Source: CAXXOK01 sp963675365 (GTDB taxonomy: Bacteria > Bacillota > Clostridia > Christensenellales > Aristaeellaceae). From it: a stretch of 64,000 nucleotides of DNA. Under the pieces are notes generated by a model. The model had not been told where the DNA came from and searched no databases. It saw nothing but the letters and a program-made list of their open reading frames with translations. The DNA lies in the NCBI GenBank assembly GCA_963675365.2, contig CAXXVA010000001.1, forward strand, positions 1-64,000. Direction: 5' to 3'. Position numbers and translations under genes: made by a program. Numbering within the stretch: the stretch's first letter is position 1; every line of letters starts with the position of its first letter. Positions 25,261 to 33,479 of this stretch are shown here, one piece after another.

Positions 25261-25895
25261 AGGATTCCGTAAGCAAACCCGGCCGATATTCATTGCTGTA
25301 CGCCCTTGTGGTCGGGCTGGCAGCCATCGTGTTTCGCATCCTGATGCCTGTGAAATATCATCATATCGAGCGTGCCCGGCTGGACGCGCCCTATATCATC
25401 ATCGGCAATCACTTGTCGATGATCGATCCGGTCATCGTGGGCTACGGCTGCCGTAAACACCAGATTCGCTTTCTGGGCAAGGACGATTTGACGAAAAACC
25501 CCATTCTCCGGTTTTTATTCGGGCGCGTGCACATGATCTCCGTACGCCGCTACAACACCGATATGAAAGCCCTGCGTGCCTCCCTGCAAGTACTCAAGGA
25601 CGGCAACGTTCTGGGCATCTTCCCCGAGGGAACGCGTTACAAGCAGGGCGTTATGGAGGATATGGAGGGCGGCGTCGCGATGATCGCGCTGCAGTCTGGC
25701 GTGCCCGTCCTGCCGGTTTATATTCAGGAAAAACCGCGCTGGTTCCATACGACGCACTGTTATTTCGGCGAAGTTTTCACGGTTTCGGATATCAAAGCCA
25801 GGGGTATCAATAAAGATACTGCCGGCGAGGTGCTTGACCGTATTGCGAATATTTACCGGGAATTTGTGCGCAGCCACCCGCAAACGCAGGAATAA
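25257..25895 (+). CDS. plsC: 1-acyl-sn-glycerol-3-phosphate acyltransferase
   Basis: 212 residues. N-terminal membrane segment (about 8-27), acyltransferase motif I NHLSMIDP (HX4D), motif II region GRVHMISVRRYN, motif III IFPEGTRYKQG and motif IV VPVLPVYIQ. Makes phosphatidic acid at the membrane. Overlaps cmk by four bases. Confidence 0.94.
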   Translation: MKDSVSKPGRYSLLYALVVGLAAIVFRILMPVKYHHIERARLDAPYIIIGNHLSMIDPVIVGYGCRKHQIRFLGKDDLTKNPILRFLFGRVHMISVRRYNTDMKALRASLQVLKDGNVLGIFPEGTRYKQGVMEDMEGGVAMIALQSGVPVLPVYIQEKPRWFHTTHCYFGEVFTVSDIKARGINKDTAGEVLDRIANIYREFVRSHPQTQE

Positions 25896-25987
25896 TCACT
25901 GTTTTTTCGCTTTTTATCGGAAAAATAGAAGGAATTATCAAGTTTGAACCGAATAGTGTAACTGATTACCCGTTTGGAGGTTTTTCC

Positions 25988-28285
25988 ATGCCGATACGCA
26001 CGGCAAAACACGCGGGCTTCTGTATGGGGGTTCGGCGCGCCGTGGATGAGGCGATCAAAGCTTCCGGCCGGTACGGCGCCATCGTAACCATCGGCGAACT
26101 GGTGCATAATCCGCAGGTGATCCGTCTCCTGGAAACGCAGGGTGTCCGCGCCGTGGATACGCCGGCGGAAGCGTCCGGGCAGACGGCGGTCATCCGCAGC
26201 CACGGCGTAGCGCCGGATGTGTATACCGAGCTTGAAGCACAGGGCTGCCGGACGCTGGACCTGACTTGCCCCTTCGTACAGCGCCTGCACGAAACGGTGA
26301 GCCGCTATTCCAGCGGCGGCAAAACGGTCATCCTGGCCGGACAGCCGGACCACCCGGAGGTTACGGGAACCATCGGCTGGTGCAAGGGCAGCGTGTACAC
26401 CGTCTCCAGCGCCGAACAGGCCGAAGCCCTGCCGGAACTGGACGAAGCGCTGCTCGCGGCGCAGACTACGTTCTCCCCCGGGCGCTGGGCGGAAATCCTG
26501 CCTGTCGTCCAGAGGAAGGTGAAAGACCTTACGGTCGAAGACACCATTTGCACCGCCACGGCGCTCAGGCAGGCCGAAGCGCGGGAGCTCGCGGCCGAAG
26601 TGGACGCCATGCTCGTACTCGGCGGCAGCAAAAGCGCCAACACCAGAAAGCTCTACGAAACGAGCAAGGCCATCTGCCCCCGCACATTGCTGATAGAGTC
26701 CGCGGACGATATTCCGCCGGACTTTGCAGATATTGATTCCGAAATCATTGGAATAACCACCGGAGCCAGCACTCCGGATTGGTTACTGAAGGAGGTTGTC
26801 ACACGCATGACAGACAATGAACAAATGGACCAACAAGTACCCGTTGAAGAGACGGAAGAAAACAGCTTCATGGCGGATGTCGAAGCAACGCTGGTGAAGA
26901 TTCGTCCGGGCCAAACGGTCACCGGCACGGTCGTACAGATGACAGACGAGGAAGTCTGCGTCAACATCGGCTTCAAATCCGACGGGCTGATTAAGCGCGA
27001 AGACCTGGTCACCGAGGACGTGAAGATGGGCGACGAGATTGAAGTCGAAGTCGTAAAAGTCAACGACGGCGACGGAAACGTGCTGCTGTCCCAGCGCAAT
27101 ATCCTCAAGCGGAAAGCCTTTGCGAAGCTTGTTGAGAAGTTTGACAATGACGAATACGTGGAAGGCGTAGGCAAGGAAGTCGTTAAAGGCGGCCTGATTT
27201 GCGACGTGGACGGTATTCGCGCGTTTGTGCCGGCCTCTCAACTCTCCAACCGCTACGTGGAAAAGATCGGCGAGTTCGTCGGCCAGACGCTGACGCTCAA
27301 GATCATCGAACTCGACGAGCAGAAACGCCGCATCGTCGCCAGCCGCAAGGCCGTGCTGAAAGCCGAGGAAGCCGAGAAGAAAGCCGAAGTATGGGCAGCG
27401 CTTGAAGAAGGCGCGGTCATCAAAGGCATCGTCCGCAGGCTGACCGATTTCGGCGCGTTCGTGGATATCGGCGGCGTAGACGGCCTGATCCACGTCACCG
27501 ACCTGAGCTGGTCGCACGTCAAGCATCCTTCCGAAATCGTACATCCCGATCAGGAAGTGGAAGTCAAGATTTTGAATCTCGATCACGAGCGCGAGCGCAT
27601 TCAGCTCGGCCTTAAGCAGATGCAGCCCAAGCCCTGGGACGTCGCCCCGCAGAAATACCCCGAGGGTTCCGTGGTCGTGGGTAAAGTGGTGCGCATCACC
27701 ACCTTCGGCGCGTTTGTGGAACTGGAGCCCGGCGTGGACGGTTTGGTTCACATCAGCCAGTGCGCCACCACACGCATCGACAAGGTGGAGGACGCCGTAT
27801 CCGTCGGCGACGAGATCAACGTCAAGGTTCTGAGCATTGATCCGCAGGCCAAACGCATCAGCCTGAGCATCCGCGCACTGCTGGAGGCGGACGAACCGCA
27901 AAGACCCCGGCATGAAGCGGCGCCCAGCCAGCCCGAAGCGCTGGACGAAGCCGTTCCGGTCGATATCGAGGCCGTAGGCAAGCAGCTGGAGGCCGAAGCG
28001 CAGGCGGAAGAAGCCAAAGCCGAAGCGCCCGCCGAAAAGGCTGTTGAAGCGCCGAAGGAAGAGCCTGCCGAAGAACCCGCTGAAGAACCAAAAGAAGAAA
28101 CCGCCGAAGAGCCTGCGGAAGAAGAGGAAGCGGAAGAGAAGCCCAAGAAGAAAGCGCCCGCCAAGAAAGCCAAGGCCGAAGAAGCTTCCGACGAATCCGA
28201 AGACGAGGAGGCCGAGGAGAAACCCAAGGCCAAGAAGAAGTCCGCCGCCAAGAAAAAAGAAGCGGACGAAGAACCCGAGGCCTAA
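25988..28285 (+). CDS. ispH-rpsA: Fusion of HMBPP reductase (IspH) and ribosomal protein S1
   Basis: 765 residues. Residues 1-272 are IspH, the last MEP-pathway enzyme: 4Fe-4S cysteines in HAGFCMGVRRA, LDLTCPFVQ and EDTICTATA, plus GGSKSANTRKLYE. Residues about 300-635 hold four S1 RNA-binding repeats (GLIKREDL; GIRAFVPASQL; DFGAFVDIGGVDGLIHVTDLS; TFGAFVELEPGVDGLVHISQ). Residues 636-765 are a low-complexity tail of Glu, Ala, Pro and Lys. The arrangement is known from Clostridia. An AAGGAGG within the junction (26789) could give separate S1 from Met274. GGAGG lies upstream of the first ATG. Confidence 0.95.
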   Translation: MPIRTAKHAGFCMGVRRAVDEAIKASGRYGAIVTIGELVHNPQVIRLLETQGVRAVDTPAEASGQTAVIRSHGVAPDVYTELEAQGCRTLDLTCPFVQRLHETVSRYSSGGKTVILAGQPDHPEVTGTIGWCKGSVYTVSSAEQAEALPELDEALLAAQTTFSPGRWAEILPVVQRKVKDLTVEDTICTATALRQAEARELAAEVDAMLVLGGSKSANTRKLYETSKAICPRTLLIESADDIPPDFADIDSEIIGITTGASTPDWLLKEVVTRMTDNEQMDQQVPVEETEENSFMADVEATLVKIRPGQTVTGTVVQMTDEEVCVNIGFKSDGLIKREDLVTEDVKMGDEIEVEVVKVNDGDGNVLLSQRNILKRKAFAKLVEKFDNDEYVEGVGKEVVKGGLICDVDGIRAFVPASQLSNRYVEKIGEFVGQTLTLKIIELDEQKRRIVASRKAVLKAEEAEKKAEVWAALEEGAVIKGIVRRLTDFGAFVDIGGVDGLIHVTDLSWSHVKHPSEIVHPDQEVEVKILNLDHERERIQLGLKQMQPKPWDVAPQKYPEGSVVVGKVVRITTFGAFVELEPGVDGLVHISQCATTRIDKVEDAVSVGDEINVKVLSIDPQAKRISLSIRALLEADEPQRPRHEAAPSQPEALDEAVPVDIEAVGKQLEAEAQAEEAKAEAPAEKAVEAPKEEPAEEPAEEPKEETAEEPAEEEEAEEKPKKKAPAKKAKAEEASDESEDEEAEEKPKAKKKSAAKKKEADEEPEA
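26789..26809 (+). promoter_or_regulatory. Internal ribosome binding site and start inside ispH-rpsA
   Basis: AAGGAGG at 26789-26795, 11 bases before an in-frame ATG at 26807, exactly at the boundary between IspH and S1. It could produce free S1 of 492 residues as well as the fusion. The spacing is at the long end of the useful range. Confidence 0.5.
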
Positions 28286-28300
28286 GTTTTCAATACCACA

Positions 28301-28330
28301 ACAGGGCTGCCGTCATGGCAGCCTTGTTTT
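28301..28330 (+). terminator. Terminator after ispH-rpsA
   Basis: GGGCTGCC, GTCAT loop, GGCAGCCTTG then TTTT, 16 bp after the stop. Confidence 0.85.
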
Positions 28331-28365
28331 CATCCTGAAAACCGATACCGCAAGGAGGAATTACG

Positions 28366-28923
28366 ATGTCCGAAGCTCTCTCCCCCGCACAGCGGGACGT
28401 GCTGCTGAAAACACTGGAAACGCGCTTTATGACTACCGAACGTTATCATCCGGGCCTGTCCTGGGAGAGGGTGCAGACGAAGCTGGAAGCATCGCCGGAT
28501 ACGCTTTCTGCGCTGTACGCGATGGAGGCGACCGGCGGCGAACCGAACGTCGTTCCCGATCCGGAACATCCCTCCGCCGTCGTGTTCATGGACTGTGCCA
28601 AAGAAAGCCCCCTTGGCCGCCGCAGCTTGTGCTACGATGAGGACGCGCGCCTGCGCCGCAAAGCAAACGCTCCCGGCGACAGCGCCGTGCACATGGCCGA
28701 AACTATGGGCATCACGCTATTATCCGAAACGCAGTACCGCGCGCTGCAGGAACTGTTTGATTTCGACCTGAAAACCTCCAGCTGGGTTCGCACGCCCGAG
28801 GGCGTGCGCAGGCTTGGCGGCGCGCTGTTTTGCGACAAACGCTATGGGCAGGTGTTTACCTATCATAACGGCGCGGACAGCTATTACAGCAGCCGCGGCT
28901 TTCGCGGGTTCCTCGTGCTGTAA
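28366..28923 (+). CDS. DUF4256 family protein
   Basis: 185 residues. RDVLLKTLETRFMTTERYHPGLSW, ALYAMEATGGEPNVV, FMDCAKESPLGRRSLCYDEDA and the C-terminal YGQVFTYHNGADSYYSSRGFR are features I associate with DUF4256 proteins, which have no established function. It looks cytoplasmic, with no signal or membrane segment. AAGGAGG is 6-7 bases upstream of the ATG. It lies after the S1 terminator and before the promoter of the cation exporter, so it is probably monocistronic. Confidence 0.78.
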   Translation: MSEALSPAQRDVLLKTLETRFMTTERYHPGLSWERVQTKLEASPDTLSALYAMEATGGEPNVVPDPEHPSAVVFMDCAKESPLGRRSLCYDEDARLRRKANAPGDSAVHMAETMGITLLSETQYRALQELFDFDLKTSSWVRTPEGVRRLGGALFCDKRYGQVFTYHNGADSYYSSRGFRGFLVL

Positions 28924-28929
28924 TATTCG

Positions 28930-28958
28930 TTGTAGCAGACCCGGAAACGTGCTATACT
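28930..28958 (+). promoter_or_regulatory. Promoter of the CDF exporter gene
   Basis: TTGTAG, 17-bp spacer ending TGC, TATACT (extended -10). Leader about 50 nt. Confidence 0.75.
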
Positions 28959-29014
28959 GAACGTCACACGATTTAAAGAAACTACACCGATCTCCCAATA
29001 TTGGAGGGTACCGC

Positions 29015-30178
29015 TTGACCAGCTGGCTGTTTAAGCTATTCATCAAAAACCCGGACAACCTGGCCGACCGCGGCGTACGCGCCTCGTACGGTACGCTGGG
29101 CAGCGTGACGGGCATCATCCTGAACGTCTTTTTAGCGGCGCTCAAGTTCATCATCGGCACCCTGTCGGGTTCGCTGGCCGCCACGGCAGACGCGGTGAAC
29201 AACCTGTCCGATTCGGCGGGTTCGCTGATGGCGCTGATTACGGTGCGCATCGCCGTCAAGCCCAACGACACGTCCCATCCCTTCGGGCACGGCCGTATGG
29301 AGTACCTGGGCGCGCTGGCGGTGGGCGTGATCATCCTCATCGCGGGCGGAAAGCTTTTCTACGAAGGCGTGAAAACCGCCCTCGCCCCGGGCGTGCTGAC
29401 CGTGCGTCCCGTGCTATTGATCCTCCTCGCGGCCTCGATACTGGTCAAACTCTGGCTTTATTTCTACTACCGTAAAATTGCGCGGCTGATCAACTCCAAA
29501 ACCCTGTTCGCCGCGGCCAAGGACAGCCTGTCGGATATCGCGGCGACCGGCGCGGTAGTCGTCAGCATGCTGCTGCAATGGGTGTTCGGGTGGCGGATCG
29601 ACGGCTATATCGGCGTGCTGGTCGCGCTGTTCGTACTGAAAACCGGGTATGACGTCTGCAAGGACACCATCGACAGCCTCCTGGGCGGCAAATCCGACCC
29701 GAATCTAGTGCGGGACATCAAACGGATTCTGCTGCAGTATGACGAAATCTCCGGCCTGCACGACCTGATCATTCATGATTACGGCCCGGGGCGCTGCATT
29801 GCATCGGTGCACGCGGAGGTCAGCGCGACCGGCGATATCGTGGCCATTCACGAGGTGATCGACCGGGCGGAACGCGACCTGAAGGATACGCTTGGCATGG
29901 AGGTTTGCATCCACATGGACCCCACCGTGACCGACGATCCCAAGATCAACGCGCTGCGCAAAAAGATCGCCGCGTTTCTGAAAAGCCAGGATAATCGGCT
30001 GTCGCTGCACGATTTCCGCATGGTGCCGGGCGAAAAACAGATCAACCTGGTGTTTGACTGCCTGCTGCCAAACGACGAGATCGACAAAGAACAGCTTTAT
30101 CGATCGCTGCATGCGTTCGTCAAGCAGCTCGACCCCCGCTATGAACTTATCGTGCAGTTCGATACCGATTTTTCTTAA
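29015..30178 (+). CDS. Cation diffusion facilitator (zinc/iron/manganese exporter)
   Basis: 387 residues. Six membrane helices with metal-site aspartates in ADAVNNLSDSAGS (helix II) and AAKDSLSDIAATGAV (helix V), HPFGHGRMEYLG in the loop, then a CDF cytoplasmic dimerisation domain (about 210-290) and an extra C-terminal domain of about 90 residues. Exports divalent metal by proton exchange; which metal is not decided by these motifs. Start is TTG at 29015, 7 bases after GGAGG. The stop lies directly at the edge of the MITE-like element. Confidence 0.92.
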   Translation: MTSWLFKLFIKNPDNLADRGVRASYGTLGSVTGIILNVFLAALKFIIGTLSGSLAATADAVNNLSDSAGSLMALITVRIAVKPNDTSHPFGHGRMEYLGALAVGVIILIAGGKLFYEGVKTALAPGVLTVRPVLLILLAASILVKLWLYFYYRKIARLINSKTLFAAAKDSLSDIAATGAVVVSMLLQWVFGWRIDGYIGVLVALFVLKTGYDVCKDTIDSLLGGKSDPNLVRDIKRILLQYDEISGLHDLIIHDYGPGRCIASVHAEVSATGDIVAIHEVIDRAERDLKDTLGMEVCIHMDPTVTDDPKINALRKKIAAFLKSQDNRLSLHDFRMVPGEKQINLVFDCLLPNDEIDKEQLYRSLHAFVKQLDPRYELIVQFDTDFS

Positions 30179-30345
30179 TCAGGTAAATAATGACGATATC
30201 CCCTGTACGCTGCCACGCTTTATTTCCGCCATTCTGCGCCTGCGGAAGTCTTGACGTAGCGCTGCTACTACTTCGACTTCCGCAAACACAGCCTGACGAA
30301 AATCCAGCGCGGTATCGCACAGCCTCATCATCATTATTTACCTGA
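30179..30345 (+). mobile_element. MITE-like element copy 2
   Basis: 167 bp bounded by perfect 15-bp terminal inverted repeats TCAGGTAAATAATGA (30179-30193) and its complement (30331-30345); four further bases match after one mismatch. The centre forms a stem GCGGAAGTC/GACTTCCGC (30242-30283 on this strand) enclosing GTAGC/GCTAC. Its reverse complement aligns along its whole length with 11312-11474. No protein is encoded. It lies two bases after the stop of the CDF gene. No clear target-site duplication was seen. Confidence 0.7.
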
Positions 30346-30407
30346 CGGTATAACGGCGATCACGGAGTGTCCACCCTGACGAGTTCTTCAAATGACGATT
30401 CGCAATT

Positions 30408-30448
30408 TAAAACAGCCCCGACAAATCATAAACGTTTGTCGGGGCTGT
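30408..30448 (-). terminator. Terminator of the Re-citrate synthase gene
   Basis: Perfect 14-bp stem ACAGCCCCGACAAA / TTTGTCGGGGCTGT with a 9-nt loop; on the minus strand it is followed by TTTT. It sits about 30 bp after the stop. Confidence 0.9.
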
Positions 30449-30478
30449 CTTTGCAGATTAGGTCTTCTGGACAAGCTG

Positions 30479-31873
30479 TTATTTGGCTTTGTGGCGAAGC
30501 AACTTCTGATACCGCTCGCTATCGGCCTGCATTACGAGCACTTCCAGTTCCTCGTCTCCCATTACGGTGTTGCGGCCTTTGGCGTAGAGGCCGTCCACCT
30601 GTTCCTTCACGGTTTTCACCAGATCATCCTGCTTGTTCACCCGGTGCGGGCCCTTGAGGCGGAAGAACGCGTTCATCCAGTGTGCGACGCCCGCAAGCCC
30701 GGAGTGGCTGTCCACCGATACCGTCGGCGGACGGTTCAAAATCTTCGTGGTGTTGAAAATGTTATAGATCTCCTCGTCCTTGAGCATACCGTCGGCGTGG
30801 ATGCCCGCGCGGGTGACGTTGAAATGCCTGCCGACGAACGGCTGCCGGGGACTGATCTCGATACCGATCTCTTTTTCCATGTATTCGGCGATCTCGGAGA
30901 CCACCGTCAGGTCCATGCCGTCGTCGGTGCCGCGCAGCGCCTGGTATTCGATCGCCATCGCTTCCAGCGGGCAGTTGCCCGTCCGCTCCCCGATACCAAG
31001 CAGAGAACAGTTGACGCTGGAGCAGCCGTACAGCCAAGCCGTGCCCGCGTTGTTCACCACGCGATAGAAGTCGTTATGCCCGTGCCACTCCAGCAGTTCG
31101 CTCTTGATCTGCGCATAGTGATTGAGGCCGTAGATGATGCCCTGCACGCTTCTGGGCAGCGCCGCGCCGGGATAGCTGACGCCGTAGCCCATCGTATCAC
31201 ACGCGCGGACTTTCACGGGAATACCGCTTTGCGCCGAAAGCTCGTTGAGCTTCTCGGCAAACGGCAGTACGAAGCCATAAAAATCAGCGCGCGTGATATC
31301 CTCGAAGTGGCAGCGTGGGCGGATGCCCCTGTCCATCGCCGCACTGACGATTTTCAGGTACTGCTCCATTGCCTGCGCGCGCGTCATTTTCATCTTTTTG
31401 AAGATATGGTAATCGCTGCAGGACACCAAAATGCCGGTCTCTTCCACGCCCGCGGCCTTGACCAGGTCGAAGTCCGCCGTATTGGCGCGGATCCAGGTCG
31501 TAATCTCCGGGAACTTCAGCCCCAGCGCCTGGCATTTTTCCAGGGCCTCGCGGTCTTTATCGGTGTAGACAAAAAACTCGCTCTGCCGCACCAGACCTTT
31601 CTCACCGCCGAGCCTGGAGAGCAGCTTGAACAGGTGCACGATCTGCTTAACCGAAAATGGGCTCACACTCTGCTGGCCGTCGCGGAAGGTGGTATCGGTC
31701 ATCCAGATTTCGTCGGGCATGTTGATGGGCACCAAGCGGTTGTTGAAGGTGACCTTTGGGATCGTATCATAGTCATAGATCTCGCGGTACAAATTGGGCT
31801 CCTGGACATCCTGCAAATCATACTGGTATTTGGACTGCATCAACTGGTTATTTCTTTTGTTGAACTCGATCAT
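30479..31873 (-). CDS. Re-type citrate synthase (homocitrate/isopropylmalate synthase-like)
   Basis: 464 residues of the DRE-TIM metallolyase family. TDTTFRDGQQS is the metal/substrate motif; RACDTMGYGVSYPGAALPRS, EWHGHNDF, GIGERTGNCPLEAM and FNVTRAGIHADGMLKDEEIYN follow. This pattern matches, from memory, the Re-citrate synthase of Clostridium kluyveri more closely than LeuA or NifV, and there is no leucine-binding regulatory domain. It would make citrate from oxaloacetate and acetyl-CoA for glutamate synthesis in an anaerobe. GGGAG lies 9 bases upstream of the ATG. Monocistronic; preceded by the phased GTGGA array. Homocitrate synthase remains an alternative. Confidence 0.75.
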   Translation of the reverse strand: MIEFNKRNNQLMQSKYQYDLQDVQEPNLYREIYDYDTIPKVTFNNRLVPINMPDEIWMTDTTFRDGQQSVSPFSVKQIVHLFKLLSRLGGEKGLVRQSEFFVYTDKDREALEKCQALGLKFPEITTWIRANTADFDLVKAAGVEETGILVSCSDYHIFKKMKMTRAQAMEQYLKIVSAAMDRGIRPRCHFEDITRADFYGFVLPFAEKLNELSAQSGIPVKVRACDTMGYGVSYPGAALPRSVQGIIYGLNHYAQIKSELLEWHGHNDFYRVVNNAGTAWLYGCSSVNCSLLGIGERTGNCPLEAMAIEYQALRGTDDGMDLTVVSEIAEYMEKEIGIEISPRQPFVGRHFNVTRAGIHADGMLKDEEIYNIFNTTKILNRPPTVSVDSHSGLAGVAHWMNAFFRLKGPHRVNKQDDLVKTVKEQVDGLYAKGRNTVMGDEELEVLVMQADSERYQKLLRHKAK

Positions 31874-31910
31874 ACGCCGTTACTCCCTTTCCCGAACTCC
31901 CGTATTTGTC

Positions 31911-32024
31911 GATAAAATGTGGAAAACGCCGGGATAATCCTCTGTTTTTGTGGAAAACCGGTGGAAAACGATAGGATAAACCGTGGATTGCCGCGCACGG
32001 TTTTTCCGTATCGCTGTGGAAATC
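31911..32024 (-). promoter_or_regulatory. Helically phased GTGGA/GATAA motif array upstream of Re-citrate synthase
   Basis: On the plus strand GTGGA occurs at 31919, 31950, 31961, 31983 and 32016, that is at intervals of 31, 11, 22 and 33 bp, each close to a whole number of DNA turns. The first three read GTGGAAAAC. GATAA occurs at 31911, 31933 and 31975 (22 and 42 bp apart). A 22-bp near-repeat, GTGGAAAAC-n4-GGATAA-n-CC, is at 31919-31940 and 31961-31982. On the minus strand these read like partial DnaA boxes (TTTTCCACA, TTATCC). Likely an operator array for the downstream gene starting at 31873. Confidence 0.6.
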
Positions 32025-32112
32025 GCCCTGTCGGGCCGGCAAACAGTGACGGGAATTCAGTTCTTCTTTGAATTGTATATGGAAAAGAATGAGGAAACGA
32101 TATGGTTTATCG

Positions 32113-33315
32113 TCAGTCGGTCAGGCTTAAGGCAAACGTGCGAATACGTTTAACGCCTTCCATCATATCTTCCATCGACAGGGCGTAGGTCAGGCGGCAA
32201 AAGCCCGGAGCATGGAAATCCGCGCCTGGTACGACGGCGACCTTTTCGTTTTCCAAAAGCAGTTCGGCAAAGGTAGAACAGCTGTCGATCTCCAGGCCGT
32301 CCTTCTTTTTGCCGATCAGGCCTTTGACGTTCATCATCACGTAGAACGCGCCGTCGGGTTTCAGGCAGGAAATGCCGTCGATCGCATTAAGCCCCGCCAC
32401 CAGCGCGTCCCTGCGCTCCATAAAGGCCTTACGCATGACCTCCACGGACTCCTGGTCCATGTTCAGCGCTGTGATGGCCGCAAACTGCGAGGGCGTATTC
32501 GGGCCGGAGGTCGCCTGGCTCTGGCAGGCGCCGATCGCCTTCATGACGTCCTTGGGGCCAGCCGCGTAACCGATGCGAAAGCCCGTCATCGCGTAGGTTT
32601 TGGAGACGCCGTTGATGGTGATGGTCCTGTCCTTCACCTCGTCCCCGAGAGTGGCGATGGAGATATTGTGATCGCCGTTATAGAGAAGATGCTCGTAAAT
32701 TTCATCGGTAATGATATAAAAATCATGCTTCACGGCAAGGTCGGCCAAAGCCTGCAGTTCTTCAAGGCCCCAGCAGCTTCCGTTGGGGTTGGAGGGCGAG
32801 GTCAGTATGAAAGCCTTGGTTTTTTCTGTAATCGCGGCGGCAATATGCGCGGGCTTGAGGACGAAATTATCCTCCTCGGTGGTCTGTGCAAACACCGGCA
32901 CACCGCCGCACATCTTGACCATTTCGGGATAGCTGACCCAGCAGGGCGTGGGGATAATCACTTCGTCGCCGTCGTCCAGCAGTGCAAAAAAAGCGTTGAA
33001 AAGAGAATGTTTGGCGCCGTTGGACACAACGATCTGGCTGATATCGTAGTCCAGGCCGTTTTCTCTCAGGAATTTATCCTTGATCGCCTTGCGCAGTTCC
33101 GGTGCGCCCGACGCGGCAGTATAGCGGGTTTTTCCGGCGTCGAGGGCTGCTTTCATAGCGTCTCGAATCGCAACCGGGGTATCAAAATCCGGCTCCCCGC
33201 TTGCAAATCCTATCACCTTTTCTCCGGCGGCTTTCATGGCGGTAACCTTCGCGTTCAGCGCCAGCGTAGCCGACGGCGCGATTCCGGCTGCTTTCCTGGA
33301 AATCCCTAAAGCCAT
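32113..33315 (-). CDS. Aspartate-type aminotransferase, class I
   Basis: 400 residues. ASGEPDFDTP near residue 40, SNGAKHSLFNAFFAL, SPSNPNGSC, DEIYEHLLYNG and the PLP lysine in GVSKTYAMTGFRIGYAAGP are those of bacterial aspartate/prephenate aminotransferases of subgroup Ib. The start at 33315 is 7 bases after AGGAGGG; the open frame to 33384 runs across the promoter. Transcribed towards Re-citrate synthase but 240 bp apart, with the motif array between, so probably separate units. Together they would link oxaloacetate, aspartate and the glutamate pathway. Confidence 0.88.
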   Translation of the reverse strand: MALGISRKAAGIAPSATLALNAKVTAMKAAGEKVIGFASGEPDFDTPVAIRDAMKAALDAGKTRYTAASGAPELRKAIKDKFLRENGLDYDISQIVVSNGAKHSLFNAFFALLDDGDEVIIPTPCWVSYPEMVKMCGGVPVFAQTTEEDNFVLKPAHIAAAITEKTKAFILTSPSNPNGSCWGLEELQALADLAVKHDFYIITDEIYEHLLYNGDHNISIATLGDEVKDRTITINGVSKTYAMTGFRIGYAAGPKDVMKAIGACQSQATSGPNTPSQFAAITALNMDQESVEVMRKAFMERRDALVAGLNAIDGISCLKPDGAFYVMMNVKGLIGKKKDGLEIDSCSTFAELLLENEKVAVVPGADFHAPGFCRLTYALSMEDMMEGVKRIRTFALSLTD

Positions 33316-33389
33316 ACTGTTTCCCTCCTGTCGGTCTGCGGTCGTTTTTATACTTTTTACATTTGATCCCTTGTATAAAAACATTTTGC

Positions 33390-33418
33390 ATTATACCATG
33401 AGGGGGTCTTTCCCGTAA
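33390..33418 (-). promoter_or_regulatory. Promoter of the aminotransferase gene
   Basis: Minus strand TGGTATAAT (extended -10, 33390-33398); TTACGG at the -35 distance is weak. Confidence 0.6.
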
Positions 33419-33479
33419 AGAACTAAACGTTTCAGCGGCATGAGATTTTGGTACATAATATCAGAAAGGTGGTTAATTT

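Noticed and set aside
30392..31915. 507-codon open frame on the plus strand opposite the Re-citrate synthase gene
   Set aside because: Shadow frame running through a terminator and a well-supported gene; no recognisable domain.
31911..32024. Replication origin (DnaA-box-like motifs)
   Set aside because: No dnaA, dnaN or other origin genes nearby, motifs match the DnaA box only partly, and no AT-rich unwinding tract was seen.
31848..32042. Small minus-strand ORF upstream of Re-citrate synthase
   Set aside because: Covers the phased motif array, lacks a start signal and ends inside the next gene.
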